Source of the DNA: Kiritimatiellia bacterium
GTDB lineage: Bacteria > Verrucomicrobiota > Kiritimatiellia > WLWN01
Direction of reading: 5' to 3'
DNA: 64,000 bases
Assembly (NCBI GenBank): GCA_012103575.1
Contig: WLWN01000001.1
Location: forward strand, 1,379,792 to 1,443,791
The notes under the pieces are model-generated. The model did not search any database. It saw only the letters and a list, made by a program, of their open reading frames with translations, and had not been told where the DNA came from. The position numbers and the translations under genes are program-made. This document shows positions 29,039-38,383 of the stretch, piece by piece (position 1 is the first letter of the stretch; the number at the start of each line of letters is the position of its first letter).

Positions 29039-31111
29039 ATGATTCTAACACCCGATCTAATAGACCCTCGTGAACGACTGCGTATACATTCTACACGAAC
29101 CGATCCCTGCCGATCGATTCTCCAAATGGGGATATCTCGCTCTTTGAGTCCCTCGGGGATCAGTCCTTTATTTATTACTGCATATGTAGGCATGACCATG
29201 TTTATCCATGTTTCAGAACAGGTATTGGGATTGTTCCCGACCACAAGGACAGAAGCTGCAGGTTCTATTCTATGCTCCAGGATATCTAACTCTACGGTTT
29301 CTCCAGCACCTCCCATAATAAGGATCGAGCCCCCTTCACGCGCAACACGTATGGCAAGGGAGGCATCATCTGCTTTTTTATAATCGCGACCTTTGTGTGG
29401 ATATAAAAATTCGCAGGCAATATCGCCTCCCAGTTCAACCCGATCTCCCGCATGAAACGTTCTAATCTCAAGTCCATATTTCTTAGCTTTCTCAAGAAGA
29501 GCACGATAGGTCTTGGATCTACCTTTAAAAGAGGGACACCACAACTCTTTAATAGGCATAGCCTCAAGCAGTTTGAATGCACCTCCATAATGTTGACTAC
29601 CTGGATGCGTTAAAACTAAAGCGTGCAGCTGATCTACCCCTTGCCGTCTTAAATGCCGCAGTACTTTCCAGGCTGTAAATCGTGGTCCAGCATCAACTAA
29701 CACGTCACCTGATCCCAGAACATTCAAAAAAGAAGCTTGTCCACGACCTACATCTAACACATCTACAGACGTGTCGTCATCGATTATATGCTGAACCATC
29801 CCGCTGGCTAAACCCAATACAATCAAAACGCACACACATCTACGGATCATTCCTCGAGTTGAAATAATCAAAATAAGACCTCCCATACCAGCAGAGCACC
29901 CATCCCTAAGAAGGTGACTGCACAAAACTGTGCCCCCCGGGAATTTCTGAAATCATTTCGATCCATTTAATCAACATAGAAATAAAAACTTGATTCGCAT
30001 GATTAAAGACCTCACCCCAAACCCCTATCATGAATCCAGACAACAAACTAAGACATCCGGTAAAGACAATTAAAAAGGCCATCGGTATCACCAAAATGTT
30101 TCCGATTAAGGCAATCGGCGAAAATAAATTAAAATACTGAGCGGTTAAAGGAGTAGCGCTTAACTAGGCGGCTATTGAGGTAACCATCAGTCCATTAAAC
30201 CAAGTGATTATTTTTTGGAAAACGAAGGTCTCTCCTTTTACCGGTGTAGGTAACGACCATGGATCGGGCTTAAAGAATTTAGGGAAAAACTAGGTAAGTG
30301 GACGATATAAAAAAAGTAAACCGGTCACGACAACAAACGAAAAGATAAATCCTGGTGCGATAAGCTCCTTAGGACTTACGAGAATTATGAATACAGCTGC
30401 TAAAGCGAGTGACGAATAAGCATCTGATCTTCTTTTGAATAAATAGGCAGACCAGTATACAAGCGCCATCACACATGCACGTATGGCACTCGCTTTCATT
30501 CCTGTAAGGAGAACATAGAAGATTAATATAGGCGCAAGGTATAAAACCCATTGATAACGCGAAACCCCTGCGGCCTTAAAAACAGCCATGAAGAGTATAG
30601 CCATAATTCCAACATGAAGTCCGCTAATCGCAAAGATATGCATGGTTCCTGTTGCCGCGAATTTTTCATGTAAGTATCGAGGCAATTCGTTGCGATATCC
30701 CAACAATAGAGCTTGTAAAAGACCTATATGTTCAGGATACGATTCGAGCCCTTTGGCTAAAATGTTTGCACAAACTCGACGTCTTCGAAGACCCCACGAT
30801 ACAATCCATGATCCATGCCCCCCCGATAATCGATACGTATTTTCAGAATGGACGTCTATGCTCAAAGAAGGGGTTCCGATGTTTCTGGCAGAGAGATTTT
30901 TTTTTAAGAGTCCACTAAAAAGATATCGATCACCATATTCTATGAGATCCACCTTTTTGTTTGACCACCATTTCCCGGTTATGATTCCCCGCGCTTTTTG
31001 CCAGTGTCCATCTCGCTGTACGCCTTCAACCTGAATGGAAAATTCCCATTGCTTTTTTTTTAGAGCATTTAACGATTGAAATGCCTCTTTAGAAGATCTA
31101 TACTCCATGAC

Positions 31112-31525
31112 ATGAGTATAGCAACAGCAGAAATCCGGCGGCGTGCGATAGATGCCTACAAAATGGGCAAAGGTTCCCAGGCCGATATCGCATCTTCTTA
31201 TCGTGTAGATCTTAGAACGTTTCAGCATGGGCTCTCTCGTTTCAACGAAACCGGACAGACCGCTCCCCGACCGCGTGGGCATCGTCAGGCCCTCTACAGC
31301 GGAAAGCAGCTCAAGGCGTTGGCTCAACTGGGGGGCAAACATCCCGATGCAACGCTTGAAGAACTCAAGAACATGAGCGGCGTGAAAGGGTCGATCATGG
31401 CCGTACAGCGGGCGTTGAATCGGTTGGGCTGCCGGTATAAAAGAAACGCTTCACGCCAGCGAGCAAGACCGGGCGGATGTAAATCTCTTGAGAAAGCAGT
31501 GGATCCAAGAGGTGGCCAAACTTGA
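31112..31525 (+). CDS. IS630-family transposase, orfA, copy 3
   Basis: 138 residues from MSIATAEIRRRAIDAYKMGK with the two helix-turn-helix modules seen in copy 2. The start at 31112 is chosen because it matches copy 2; an upstream in-frame ATG lies in the IS terminus. The frame passes the TATAAAAGAAACG tract at about 31436-31448, where the catalytic frame begins in +1 phase. Confidence 0.85.
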   Translation: MSIATAEIRRRAIDAYKMGKGSQADIASSYRVDLRTFQHGLSRFNETGQTAPRPRGHRQALYSGKQLKALAQLGGKHPDATLEELKNMSGVKGSIMAVQRALNRLGCRYKRNASRQRARPGGCKSLEKAVDPRGGQT

Positions 31526-32052
31526 TCCAAGTCGCCTTGTCTTTATTGATGAATCCGGGGCGAAAACGAATATGACTTGTCTGCGGGGCCGGGCGTTGGG
31601 CGGGAACAGGTTTTTTGCCAAAACGCCTCATGGACATTGGTGTACCACCACCTTGATTTCTTCGGTCTACCTGGACGGAACAACAGCGGCCATGGAGGGG
31701 GAGGGGGCGACAGACACGGCTGTTTTTGGAGAATATATTCGCCCGGGTTCTTCTCCCGACTCTTTCACCTGAAGACATCGTCATCATGGACAATCTTCGC
31801 GTCCATCACAATCCCAAGGTCATTGAACTCATTGAGTCATGTGGGGCCCATGTAAGATTCCTTCCACCCTACAGCCCCGATTCCAACCCCATTGAAAAAA
31901 TGTGGGGCAAGATAAAGAATCGGTTGGGCAGCCTTGCAGCCCGCAGTCAGCAGGAACTATCTGAAGCGCTTACACAAGCGTTCGAAGAGGTTTCTCCCGA
32001 CGACGTAATCGGCTGGTTTTCTTCGTGCTACATCGCGACACCTCAATCGTGA
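31488..32052 (+). pseudogene. IS630-family transposase, orfB, copy 3, frameshifted
   Basis: The catalytic motifs LVFIDESGAKTNM, IVIMDNLRVHH and PYSPDSNPIEKMWGKIKN are present but lie in two frames. Comparison with copy 1 shows an extra C in gcccgggttc near 31742. Without it the ORF would be continuous to the stop at 32052. Confidence 0.82.
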
Positions 32053-32450
32053 AGCGCTCTAGTTCCCCCCTTTCTTTAACCGTAGGAGAAAGGTTTATCA
32101 TCCCCACCAGTTCTACGTATTCTCTGGGCCTATTGATAAGAATGCCTAATTCACGGCTGGATACATTCGTGACGTGTAGTTGGGCCCATAAGCCTGTTAA
32201 GAGGATTAATCCAACATGCAATAAAATACAGGACAAAGGATGACGGAACAAAAGAAGTACGAATAATATACACGTCCAAGCAAGAATAAATAAGAGCGGA
32301 ACGTGAAGTGGAAAATGTAGGCCACAGAAGGTTCCGACAATACTACTGACAACAGATCCCATCATCGGGCGAGGCATCACAGACCGTGTAGAAGAAGATC
32401 CGATATGGGCGGAGGAAGTCACAAGAAATTTGTAGAACCCAAATATTCTA

Positions 32451-32613
32451 CCTGGATCCGTCAGTTAAACGTGGGATTTCTGTGCGAATGCTTTGGAGGC
32501 AAAAGGTTGCAAAAAAACGCAGGCGCACCCGCTGGGTGCGTCGAGGCTTTTTTGGTTTTCCTTTTGGCTTAAATGGTTCGTGCAGAAAACCGCGTTTAAC
32601 TGACGGATCCAGG
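32451..32613 (+). mobile_element. 163-bp palindromic MITE, copy 1 (between thiD and comEC)
   Basis: Starts CCTGGATCCGTCAGTTAAACG and ends with its inverse; flanked by TTCTA on both sides (5-bp target duplication). The two halves are imperfect inverse copies meeting at CGCACCCGCTGGGTGCG, so the whole can fold into one long hairpin. It lies in the spacer between the thiD stop and the comEC GTG start and might act as a transcriptional barrier. Confidence 0.93.
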
Positions 32614-32624
32614 TTCTACTCTTT

Positions 32625-33447
32625 TTATGAAATAGTTTTGTTCAAAGAAACGTTTAGAGGACGATGGGTTCCGACTTCAGACGCTTGTAATAGACTCTGA
32701 CGAACAAATTCTTTTGCTTGACCCACAGCATCTTTCATCAAGTCCCGACGAGCCAAAAAAGCTGTTAAAGCCGCCGAAAATGTACTCCCCACGCCATGGG
32801 TTTCAAGAGCCTCTACACGAGGTGCTGTAAAGATATAATTCCTCGCCTTCATCATAGACAACGTCAACGACGTTATCTTCGGGCAAATGACCTCCTGTAA
32901 GCACACAAGCGACGCCATAATGACCTCCAATTTTACAAGCCGCCTTTTTTTGGTCTTCTTCTGAGGAAATAGAGTAACCTGATAGAAGCTCTGCTTCCCA
33001 TATATTCGGGGTTACTACACGTGCAAGAGGCAAAAGATGATCACACAAAGCGGCCAGGGTATCTTCCTGAAACATCAGCTTTCCAGAAGCTTCTACCATC
33101 ACAGGATCTACTACAAGAATAGGAATGCCTTCGTGTACATCTTCTTGGGCAACAGCATGTATTATATCCGCTGAATATAACATGCCTGTTTTTGCAGCTC
33201 GCACAGGAAAGCTATCACATACCGCTTGAATCTGTTGAGTCACAATTTCTGTATCTAAAGATGTAACGGCCATAATAGCTTCTGGGTTTTGTGCGGTTAC
33301 ACATGTAATAGCGGAAGTGCCATATACATTCAAAGCTGAAAAAGTTTTTAGATCAGCTTGAATGCCTGTTCCACCTCCACTATCAGAACTAGCAATCGTA
33401 AGGACAACAGGAAGAGAATCCGTTTGTTGTGTTTCTTTTTGATTCAT
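32625..33447 (-). pseudogene. thiD: Hydroxymethylpyrimidine (phosphate) kinase, frameshifted
   Basis: The N-terminal two thirds (VVLTIASSDSGGGTGIQADL, VYGTSAITCVTAQNP and ILVVDPVMVEASGKLMFQED) match ThiD, which phosphorylates HMP-P to HMP-PP for thiamine synthesis. Near 32829, TTATATCTTTACAGC lacks one base. The next frame carries TAPRVEALETHGVGSTFSAA with the catalytic region (GVGSTFSAAL; the family has GTGCTFSAA) and the C-terminus ending near 32625. Flanked on both sides by MITE copies. The lesion is not in a long homopolymer, so it may be real or a sequencing error. Confidence 0.82.
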
Positions 33448-33510
33448 ACGCCTAGCTTAGAGATACATGCTAAACTGTCAAGTTTGGTATCATGAATATT
33501 CATTATCTGG

Positions 33511-33673
33511 CCTGAATCCGTCAGTTAAACGTGGGATTTCTGTGCGAATGCTTTGGAGGCAAAAGATTACAAAAAAACATCGGTGCACCTATAGGGTACA
33601 TCGAGGCTTTTTTGGTTTTCCTTTTGGCCCAAATGATTCGTACAGAAAACCGCGTTTAACTGACGGATTCAGG
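33511..33673 (+). mobile_element. 163-bp palindromic MITE, copy 2 (between ribD and thiD), divergent
   Basis: Same length and design as the other copies but with termini CCTGAATCCGTCAGTTAAACG, exactly the 14-bp end of the IS1380-type element followed by the MITE-specific TTAAACG. Internal differences (catcggtgcacctatagggtac) include compensating changes that keep the central hairpin. Flanks are TCTGG and TCTGA, a 4-bp match. It looks older than the others and links the MITE to the IS. Confidence 0.92.
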
Positions 33674-33680
33674 TCTGAGT

Positions 33681-34769
33681 CTAAGGTTGTGGCCGAGCTC
33701 GAATATACACGTCTTCACCCATTTTTTTTACCTCTACAAAGTTTAGTTTTGGTGCTACATCAAGGAGCCAGCCTTCAGAGGCTTCGACTCCAACGACCCC
33801 TTTCCCGAATACACGGGGAGCAATAAAAAGGTTATATTCATCGACCCATCCCCCTTGAATGAGACTCGCCGCTAGCTGACCGCCTCCTTCACATAGAATA
33901 TGGAGCAAACCCTTCCCCCCTATTTTGCGAAACAATGTAGATAGAGAAATGCGCGAAGAAGAAAAGGGTAACACCCAAATTTTAGCCCCTTTATTTAGGA
34001 CTCTTTTTCGCGATGTTTCAGAACTATATTTTGTAGTTGCTATAATCGTATTTTCTACATCCGCATCATTCAATAGTGTCGATGTTAAGGGAATACGTGC
34101 GCGGCTATCCACCACAATACGATAGGGTTTTCGACGATAACGTGGACGGGGAAGCAAAGACGGATTATCTGTTACCGCTGTCTGGCTACCAATGAGGATT
34201 GCATCGGCTCGACGCCTCAATGCTTGTACTGCAGCACGAGCTTCAGAACCCGTAATCCATTTTGAAGCACCTTTAGAATCTGCTATTTTCCCATCAATGG
34301 TTAGCGCTAATTTTAAGGTTATATAAGGAAGCCCTGTCGTTATCCACTTTTTAAATGGAACTAACAGTGCATCGCCTTCTTCTCGGCAACAGTGTTCGAT
34401 TACTTCCACCCCATGTTTTCGCAATTGTGTGAGCCCCTTCCCCGCATGAAGGGGATTGGGATCGTTCGTAGAAACAACGACTCGGGCAATGCCAGCCGAA
34501 AGAACCGCTTGTGTACATGGAGGTGTTTTACCAAACGTTGAACAGGGTTCTAACGTTACATATAAGGTGGCACCGTTTACCTTTAATCCAGCTTGTTTCA
34601 GGGCATAAATTTCGGCGTGATGACCTCCTGCTTTTTTATGATATCCTGCTCCAACGATTTTTTTATTTTTGACGAGGACAGCACCTACAGGAGGATTCGG
34701 ACGTGTTAGCCCTTCACCTTTGCGGGCTAATTCAAAAGCAACTTTCATATATCTTTCGTGAGCGGTCAA
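33681..34769 (-). CDS. ribD: Riboflavin biosynthesis bifunctional deaminase/reductase
   Basis: 362 residues, normal length. The N-terminal deaminase has the zinc site HAEIYALKQAG and LEPCSTFGKTPPCTQAV (HAE...PC...C). The C-terminal reductase shows LKLALTIDGKIADSKGASKW, ADAILIGSQTAVTDNPSLL and LHILCEGGGQLAASLIQGGW. The enzyme deaminates and reduces the pyrimidine intermediate of riboflavin synthesis. The ATG overlaps the ftsY stop (ATGA, 34766-34769), so it is co-transcribed with ftsY, nusB, ribH and ribBA on the minus strand. Confidence 0.95.
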   Translation of the reverse strand: MTAHERYMKVAFELARKGEGLTRPNPPVGAVLVKNKKIVGAGYHKKAGGHHAEIYALKQAGLKVNGATLYVTLEPCSTFGKTPPCTQAVLSAGIARVVVSTNDPNPLHAGKGLTQLRKHGVEVIEHCCREEGDALLVPFKKWITTGLPYITLKLALTIDGKIADSKGASKWITGSEARAAVQALRRRADAILIGSQTAVTDNPSLLPRPRYRRKPYRIVVDSRARIPLTSTLLNDADVENTIIATTKYSSETSRKRVLNKGAKIWVLPFSSSRISLSTLFRKIGGKGLLHILCEGGGQLAASLIQGGWVDEYNLFIAPRVFGKGVVGVEASEGWLLDVAPKLNFVEVKKMGEDVYIRARPQP

Positions 34770-35665
34770 GGGCTTCTCTCCAGCAATGCGTCTACAAATG
34801 TATCAGGTTCAAATGGCACCAAATCATCTAATGATTCCCCCAATCCTACAAAGCGAATGGGGATGTTGAGCTCTTTTGCAATAGAACAAATAAAGCCTGC
34901 TTTGGACGTTCCATCTAGTTTTGTTATAATGACTCCCGTAAGAGGAACGATTTGGTGGAAGGCCTTAGCCTGCGTAATGGCATTTTTCCCTATAGATGCA
35001 TCTAACGTAATCCAGATCTCATTCGGAGCATGTTCTATGCGTTTCTTGAGTGACCTTTGAATTTTATCTAGCTCCTTCATAAGCGGTTCTTTGGTATGTA
35101 TACGGCCTGCTGTATCTACAATTAGAGCATCAAGGTTTCTAGATATTGTCGCATTTAAGGCATCATACGCGACAGCCGCTGCATCAGCGCCCATGGTCCC
35201 TGCAACAATATCACAGCCTATTTGATCAGACCAAAGTTTTAATTGATAGGCCCCAGCAGCCCTAAAGGTATCTGTTGCCGCAAGTAATGGTTTTAAGGCT
35301 GCCTGTATAGCTAAATGGGCTAACTTGGCACATGTCGTTGTTTTCCCGGCCCCATTAATACCTACTATTAGGATCGTTAAAGGTTTTTTGGATATCGACC
35401 ATGTAAAAACTTCGGGTTGACGAAAAGACTGTAAAAGAATATTTCGAAGCATTTCCCGTTTAGAAACCTTCAGACCACTATAGCTTTCATCTAGCTTTTG
35501 TATCAGCGTTTGAACCAGATCAACAGAAATGTCAACGGAAAGAAGAGCTTCTTCGAGTTCTTCGAAGGTTTCTTCGTCTAACGTTTCGGCGCGATCAAAT
35601 ACTCTAGAAATACTAGTAGAAATATTTTTTCGCGCCCGAGATAAAGCATCTACCCACGTCACCAT
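34766..35665 (-). CDS. ftsY: Signal recognition particle receptor FtsY
   Basis: 299 residues, the short form without an acidic A domain. Order of motifs: N-domain helices, ILIVGINGAGKTTTCAKLAH (P-loop), LLAATDTFRAAGAYQLKLW (with the insertion-box region), DALIVDTAGRIHTKEPLM, GVIITKLDGTSKAGFI and FVGLGESLDDLVPFEPDTFV. It binds the SRP GTPase Ffh at the membrane and hands over ribosomes. It overlaps ribD by 4 bp. Confidence 0.95.
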   Translation of the reverse strand: MVTWVDALSRARKNISTSISRVFDRAETLDEETFEELEEALLSVDISVDLVQTLIQKLDESYSGLKVSKREMLRNILLQSFRQPEVFTWSISKKPLTILIVGINGAGKTTTCAKLAHLAIQAALKPLLAATDTFRAAGAYQLKLWSDQIGCDIVAGTMGADAAAVAYDALNATISRNLDALIVDTAGRIHTKEPLMKELDKIQRSLKKRIEHAPNEIWITLDASIGKNAITQAKAFHQIVPLTGVIITKLDGTSKAGFICSIAKELNIPIRFVGLGESLDDLVPFEPDTFVDALLERSP

Positions 35666-35801
35666 ATTTATCTTCTCTTTTTATTCAGTCCACATATTCC
35701 AAAGCATTTATTTAGAGCTTTTATAAAAGAAATTCGACAAAGTGATGCTCCACTGTATAGCATCCTTGCTGTGTGCCTAAAAATTTGATCCGACCACACC
35801 C

Positions 35802-36224
35802 CTAAGTCGTTCTTACGGGTCTATCGATATCTTTTAGGGCTCTATCTAAAATCCCATTTACAAATTTTCCGGATTCATGCCCGCTATATACTTTAGCAAT
35901 CTCGACCGCTTCGTTGATCGATACGACCGGAGGAATATCAGATCGATGGTACATTTCATATAAAGCAATGCGCATGACACTTCGGTCAACCGCCCCCATG
36001 CGTTTTATATCCCAATGTTGGGCATACTCCTGAATCTTTTCATCCAACTCGCTAATATGGGCTTCTACCCCCCAAATCATTTCTTCTGCAAATGTTTTAG
36101 AATCGGTTTGCGCTTTTTTCTGGTCCCAAAACTCAGGGAGGGAAATCTCTAATGGCTCTGTATTAAAATCTCTTTGAAAAAGAAATTGAAAGGCCCATTC
36201 TCGGGCTTCATGGCGCGTATTCAT
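35802..36224 (-). CDS. nusB: Transcription antitermination factor NusB
   Basis: 140 residues. Begins MNTRHEAREWAFQFLFQRDF; includes HWDIKRMGAVDRSVMRIALY and PPVVSINEAVEIAKVYSG, then KFVNGILDRALKD, the typical NusB core. It binds boxA RNA with NusE and supports rRNA transcription. Ten bases downstream of ribH, as in many bacteria. Confidence 0.93.
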   Translation of the reverse strand: MNTRHEAREWAFQFLFQRDFNTEPLEISLPEFWDQKKAQTDSKTFAEEMIWGVEAHISELDEKIQEYAQHWDIKRMGAVDRSVMRIALYEMYHRSDIPPVVSINEAVEIAKVYSGHESGKFVNGILDRALKDIDRPVRTT

Positions 36225-36234
36225 CTTTTGCCCT

Positions 36235-36819
36235 TCATCTTATATCATCTCTACCCTTGACCCTGCTAAGAGGTAGTAGATGCCTCCAGCACACTTCTCT
36301 CTTCACCTCAGCACATACACGTGCCATTTCAATCGCTGCCAAGGCGGCGTACCGCCCTCGGTTTTTTTGATCGGCTGAACACCTTATCTGCATTTGTTCT
36401 TCGTTATACGCGGTAACAACTCCATCAATCACAGGAATATTCTCTTTTTGGGAGATGGAAGAGAAGGCTTGAGCAATGGTTGTATTAATCAGCTTGGCAT
36501 GGGGCGTCTCTCCCTGAAGAACCGCACCCAATGCAATAACAGCAGAAAATCGGCCTTGTTCAGCAAACTGTTTAACCAGTAAAGGAATTTCATAAGCTCC
36601 CGGGACCCAAACCACTGTCACATCTTTTCTCGTTGCACCCGACTCAAGGAGTGTTTGGATGGTGTTATGTAAGAGTGCTTTGGTGAAGACCTCATTGAAT
36701 CTACTGACTACAATACCATATGAAAAACCCATAGCGTTTAAACTTCCAGAAAAAAACCTGATGCCATCGATATCTACACCGGTAAAATCTATTTGTTCGT
36801 GCAACCCTTTTTTGGACAT
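36235..36819 (-). CDS. ribH: 6,7-dimethyl-8-ribityllumazine synthase
   Basis: 194 residues. The core shows IVVSRFNEVFTKALLHNTIQ, VVWVPGAYEIPLLVKQF, IALGAVLQGETPHAKLINTT (with the catalytic His) and IDGVVTAYNEEQMQIRCSA. The enzyme condenses the RibB and RibD products to lumazine. The C-terminal tail after AIEMARVC (about 25 residues, EVKREVCWRHLLPLSRVKG) is unusual and may be a frame change near the end. Located between nusB and ribBA on the minus strand, 18 bp from ribBA. Confidence 0.92.
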   Translation of the reverse strand: MSKKGLHEQIDFTGVDIDGIRFFSGSLNAMGFSYGIVVSRFNEVFTKALLHNTIQTLLESGATRKDVTVVWVPGAYEIPLLVKQFAEQGRFSAVIALGAVLQGETPHAKLINTTIAQAFSSISQKENIPVIDGVVTAYNEEQMQIRCSADQKNRGRYAALAAIEMARVCAEVKREVCWRHLLPLSRVKGRDDIR

Positions 36820-36837
36820 GACATCAGCCTTCTGTTT

Positions 36838-38061
36838 TTATAAAAGATGGCCCATTTTACTTTTTTTGGTTTCCAGATAGCGTTCGTTATGAGGTGTATT
36901 GGGCAGTTTAATCGGAATCCGTTTTGTTACTTCTATTCCATACCGTTCTAATCCTGCGATTTTTTGTGGATTATTGGTGATGAGCTGAATTCGTTTTAGG
37001 CCCAAATCATTTAAGATTTGCGCGCTAATCCCATAATCTCTTAGATCAGCATCTAGCCCTAACTGTTTATTGGCTTCTACGGTATCGAACCCTTTATCTT
37101 GGAGCGCATAGGCATGTATTTTATTGGCCAAACCAATACCTCGTCCTTCCTGCTTCATATAAACAATGACCCCATGACCTTCTTGGGAAATACGCCCAAG
37201 AGCTGCTTGAAGCTGAGAACCACAATCACAACGTAACGACCCAAAAACATCGCCCGTCAAACATTCACTGTGAACGCGTACCAGGGGTGCATCTTGATGT
37301 ACTGGATCTCCCATAGTTAGAACCAAATGATGAGTTTGATCTAGAAAAGAATGGTACATCTTCAAGTCAAAGGTCCCAAAATCTGTCGGGAGCTGGGTCG
37401 TTCCTTCTAACTTGATAAGTTTTTCATGCTGTTGTCGATAAGCCACTAGATCGGCTACGGATGTAATTTTTAGATTATGTTTTTGGGCAAAAGAAATCAG
37501 ATCGGGTAAACGGGCCATATTTCCATCGTCCCGAATAATTTCACAAATAACACCCGCGGACTTAAACCCGGCTAACCGAGCTAAATCCGTAGCGGCTTCG
37601 GTGTGACCTGCCCGACGCAAAACCCCTCCTTTTTTTGCCTCTAGAGGGAAAATGTGTCCTGGACTAGTAATATCATGAGGCGTGCTTTTTTCATCGATTA
37701 ACACCTTAATTGTTTGTGCACGGTCAAAAGCGCTGATACCTGTTGTAACACCATCGTTCGCATCAACAGATTCCATAAAGGCGGTTCTAAAAGCATCATC
37801 CCCCCGAGAAACCATACGGGAAAGACCTAACTGGATTAACTGATCTTGTTCCATGGAAACACAAATTAAACCTCGTCCATGTGTGACCATAAAATTAATC
37901 GTTTCAGAGGTTACCTTTTCAGCCGCACAGATTAAGTCACCCTCGTTTTCACGTTTTTCGTCATCGGTTACAATCACTAGTTCGCCCCGACGTAATGCGT
38001 CAATGACATCGTCAATGTTGTCAAAAGGCTGATCGCGTTGTATTTGATTTACTTTTCCCAT
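36838..38061 (-). CDS. ribBA: Bifunctional DHBP synthase / GTP cyclohydrolase II
   Basis: 407 residues. The RibB half has VIVTDDEKRENEGDLICAAE, FMVTHGRGLICVSM and RAGHTEAATDLARLAGFKSA. The RibA half has VRVHSECLTGDVFGSLRCDC with the zinc cysteines, VIVYMKQEGRGIGLANKI and LGLDADLRDYGISAQILNDL. It makes the two precursors of riboflavin synthesis. The ATG at 38061 comes right after the T-run of a terminator hairpin belonging to the FMN riboswitch upstream, so folding of the RNA may affect both termination and ribosome access. Confidence 0.95.
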   Translation of the reverse strand: MGKVNQIQRDQPFDNIDDVIDALRRGELVIVTDDEKRENEGDLICAAEKVTSETINFMVTHGRGLICVSMEQDQLIQLGLSRMVSRGDDAFRTAFMESVDANDGVTTGISAFDRAQTIKVLIDEKSTPHDITSPGHIFPLEAKKGGVLRRAGHTEAATDLARLAGFKSAGVICEIIRDDGNMARLPDLISFAQKHNLKITSVADLVAYRQQHEKLIKLEGTTQLPTDFGTFDLKMYHSFLDQTHHLVLTMGDPVHQDAPLVRVHSECLTGDVFGSLRCDCGSQLQAALGRISQEGHGVIVYMKQEGRGIGLANKIHAYALQDKGFDTVEANKQLGLDADLRDYGISAQILNDLGLKRIQLITNNPQKIAGLERYGIEVTKRIPIKLPNTPHNERYLETKKSKMGHLL

Positions 38062-38090
38062 AAAAAAATCCCGAAGTTTAACTCTTCAGG
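38062..38090 (-). terminator. Terminator of the FMN riboswitch
   Basis: On the minus strand, CCTGAAG...CTTCGGG forms a short stem followed by ATTTTTTT. The T-run abuts the ribBA ATG, and no clear Shine-Dalgarno sequence lies between. Confidence 0.7.
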
Positions 38091-38117
38091 TTACACGGGT
38101 AGCGCGTACAGAACTTC

Positions 38118-38272
38118 TGTACCATCTTCTCCCATCCAGACTTTACTGTCGGCTACGGGTATCCTGATACACAACGAAGATTACCGTATCAATCTCTCGC
38201 AAAAGAGATTCGCGGGCTTTTACCGCCGGTCAGGAATTTCCGCCGTGGGCGGATCACCTTGTCCCGAAGATT
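38118..38272 (-). promoter_or_regulatory. FMN (RFN) riboswitch
   Basis: Read on the minus strand, the conserved RFN blocks are in order: ATCTTCGGGACAAGGTG, AATTCCTGACCGGCGGT, AGCCCGCGA, the variable arm, TAGCCGACAGTAAAGTCTGG and ATGGGAGAAGATGG. The P1 strands TCTTCG and AGAAGA close the aptamer. It precedes ribBA and should repress the riboflavin operon at high FMN. A palindrome GTACAGAAGTTCTGTAC lies just downstream (about 38107-38123) and may be an anti-terminator element. Confidence 0.94.
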
Positions 38273-38383
38273 AACTCATCTATTTAATTGTGTGAATAAT
38301 GTAGGCGAAGGTTTTTTGTTACGCAAGCAGTAAATTAAGCCGAAAGTCAAAGCACAAGTCAAAGAGACAGGTTAAATTAAATG

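Larger units (their letters stand above)
31061..32061 (+). mobile_element. IS630-family insertion sequence, copy 3, inside comEC
   Basis: About 1001 bp bounded by TA, with the same ends as copies 1 and 2, in opposite orientation. The comEC codons on the two sides join exactly after excision and loss of one TA, so this is a simple insertion. orfA is intact. orfB has one extra C near 31740 that shifts its frame. Confidence 0.93.
29020..32422 (-). pseudogene. comEC: DNA-uptake channel ComEC, split by IS630
   Basis: From a GTG at 32422, the N-terminal hydrophobic region (GLHFPLHVPLLFILAWTCIL) runs to GEL, where IS630 copy 3 inserts at a TA. Removal restores VKERGEL-KKKQWEFSIQVE. The competence domain follows with FAATGTMHIFAISGLHVGIM, the ComEC signature. 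Two in-frame TAG codons at 30290-30292 and 30164-30166 interrupt it; the second replaces the usual Trp in SIAAWLSATPL. A frameshift in the C6 run at 29933-29938 leads to the C-terminal metallo-beta-lactamase-like domain (SVDVLDVGRGQASFLNVLGS and VLTHPGSQHYGGAF). The His-rich motif is degenerate there (HPGSQH). The IS insertion alone should abolish transformation channel function. Confidence 0.88.

Noticed and set aside
2292..30292. Reassignment of TAG to a sense codon, because several genes have in-frame TAG
   Set aside because: mtaB, ribD, nusB and hflX end naturally in TAG at the expected family end, so TAG works as a stop in this genome.
32482..32700. MITE-derived ORFs (for example MRMLWRQKVAKKRRR...) as real small genes
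   Set aside because: They recur with every MITE copy and follow from its open frame; no ribosome-binding site or conservation outside the element is visible.
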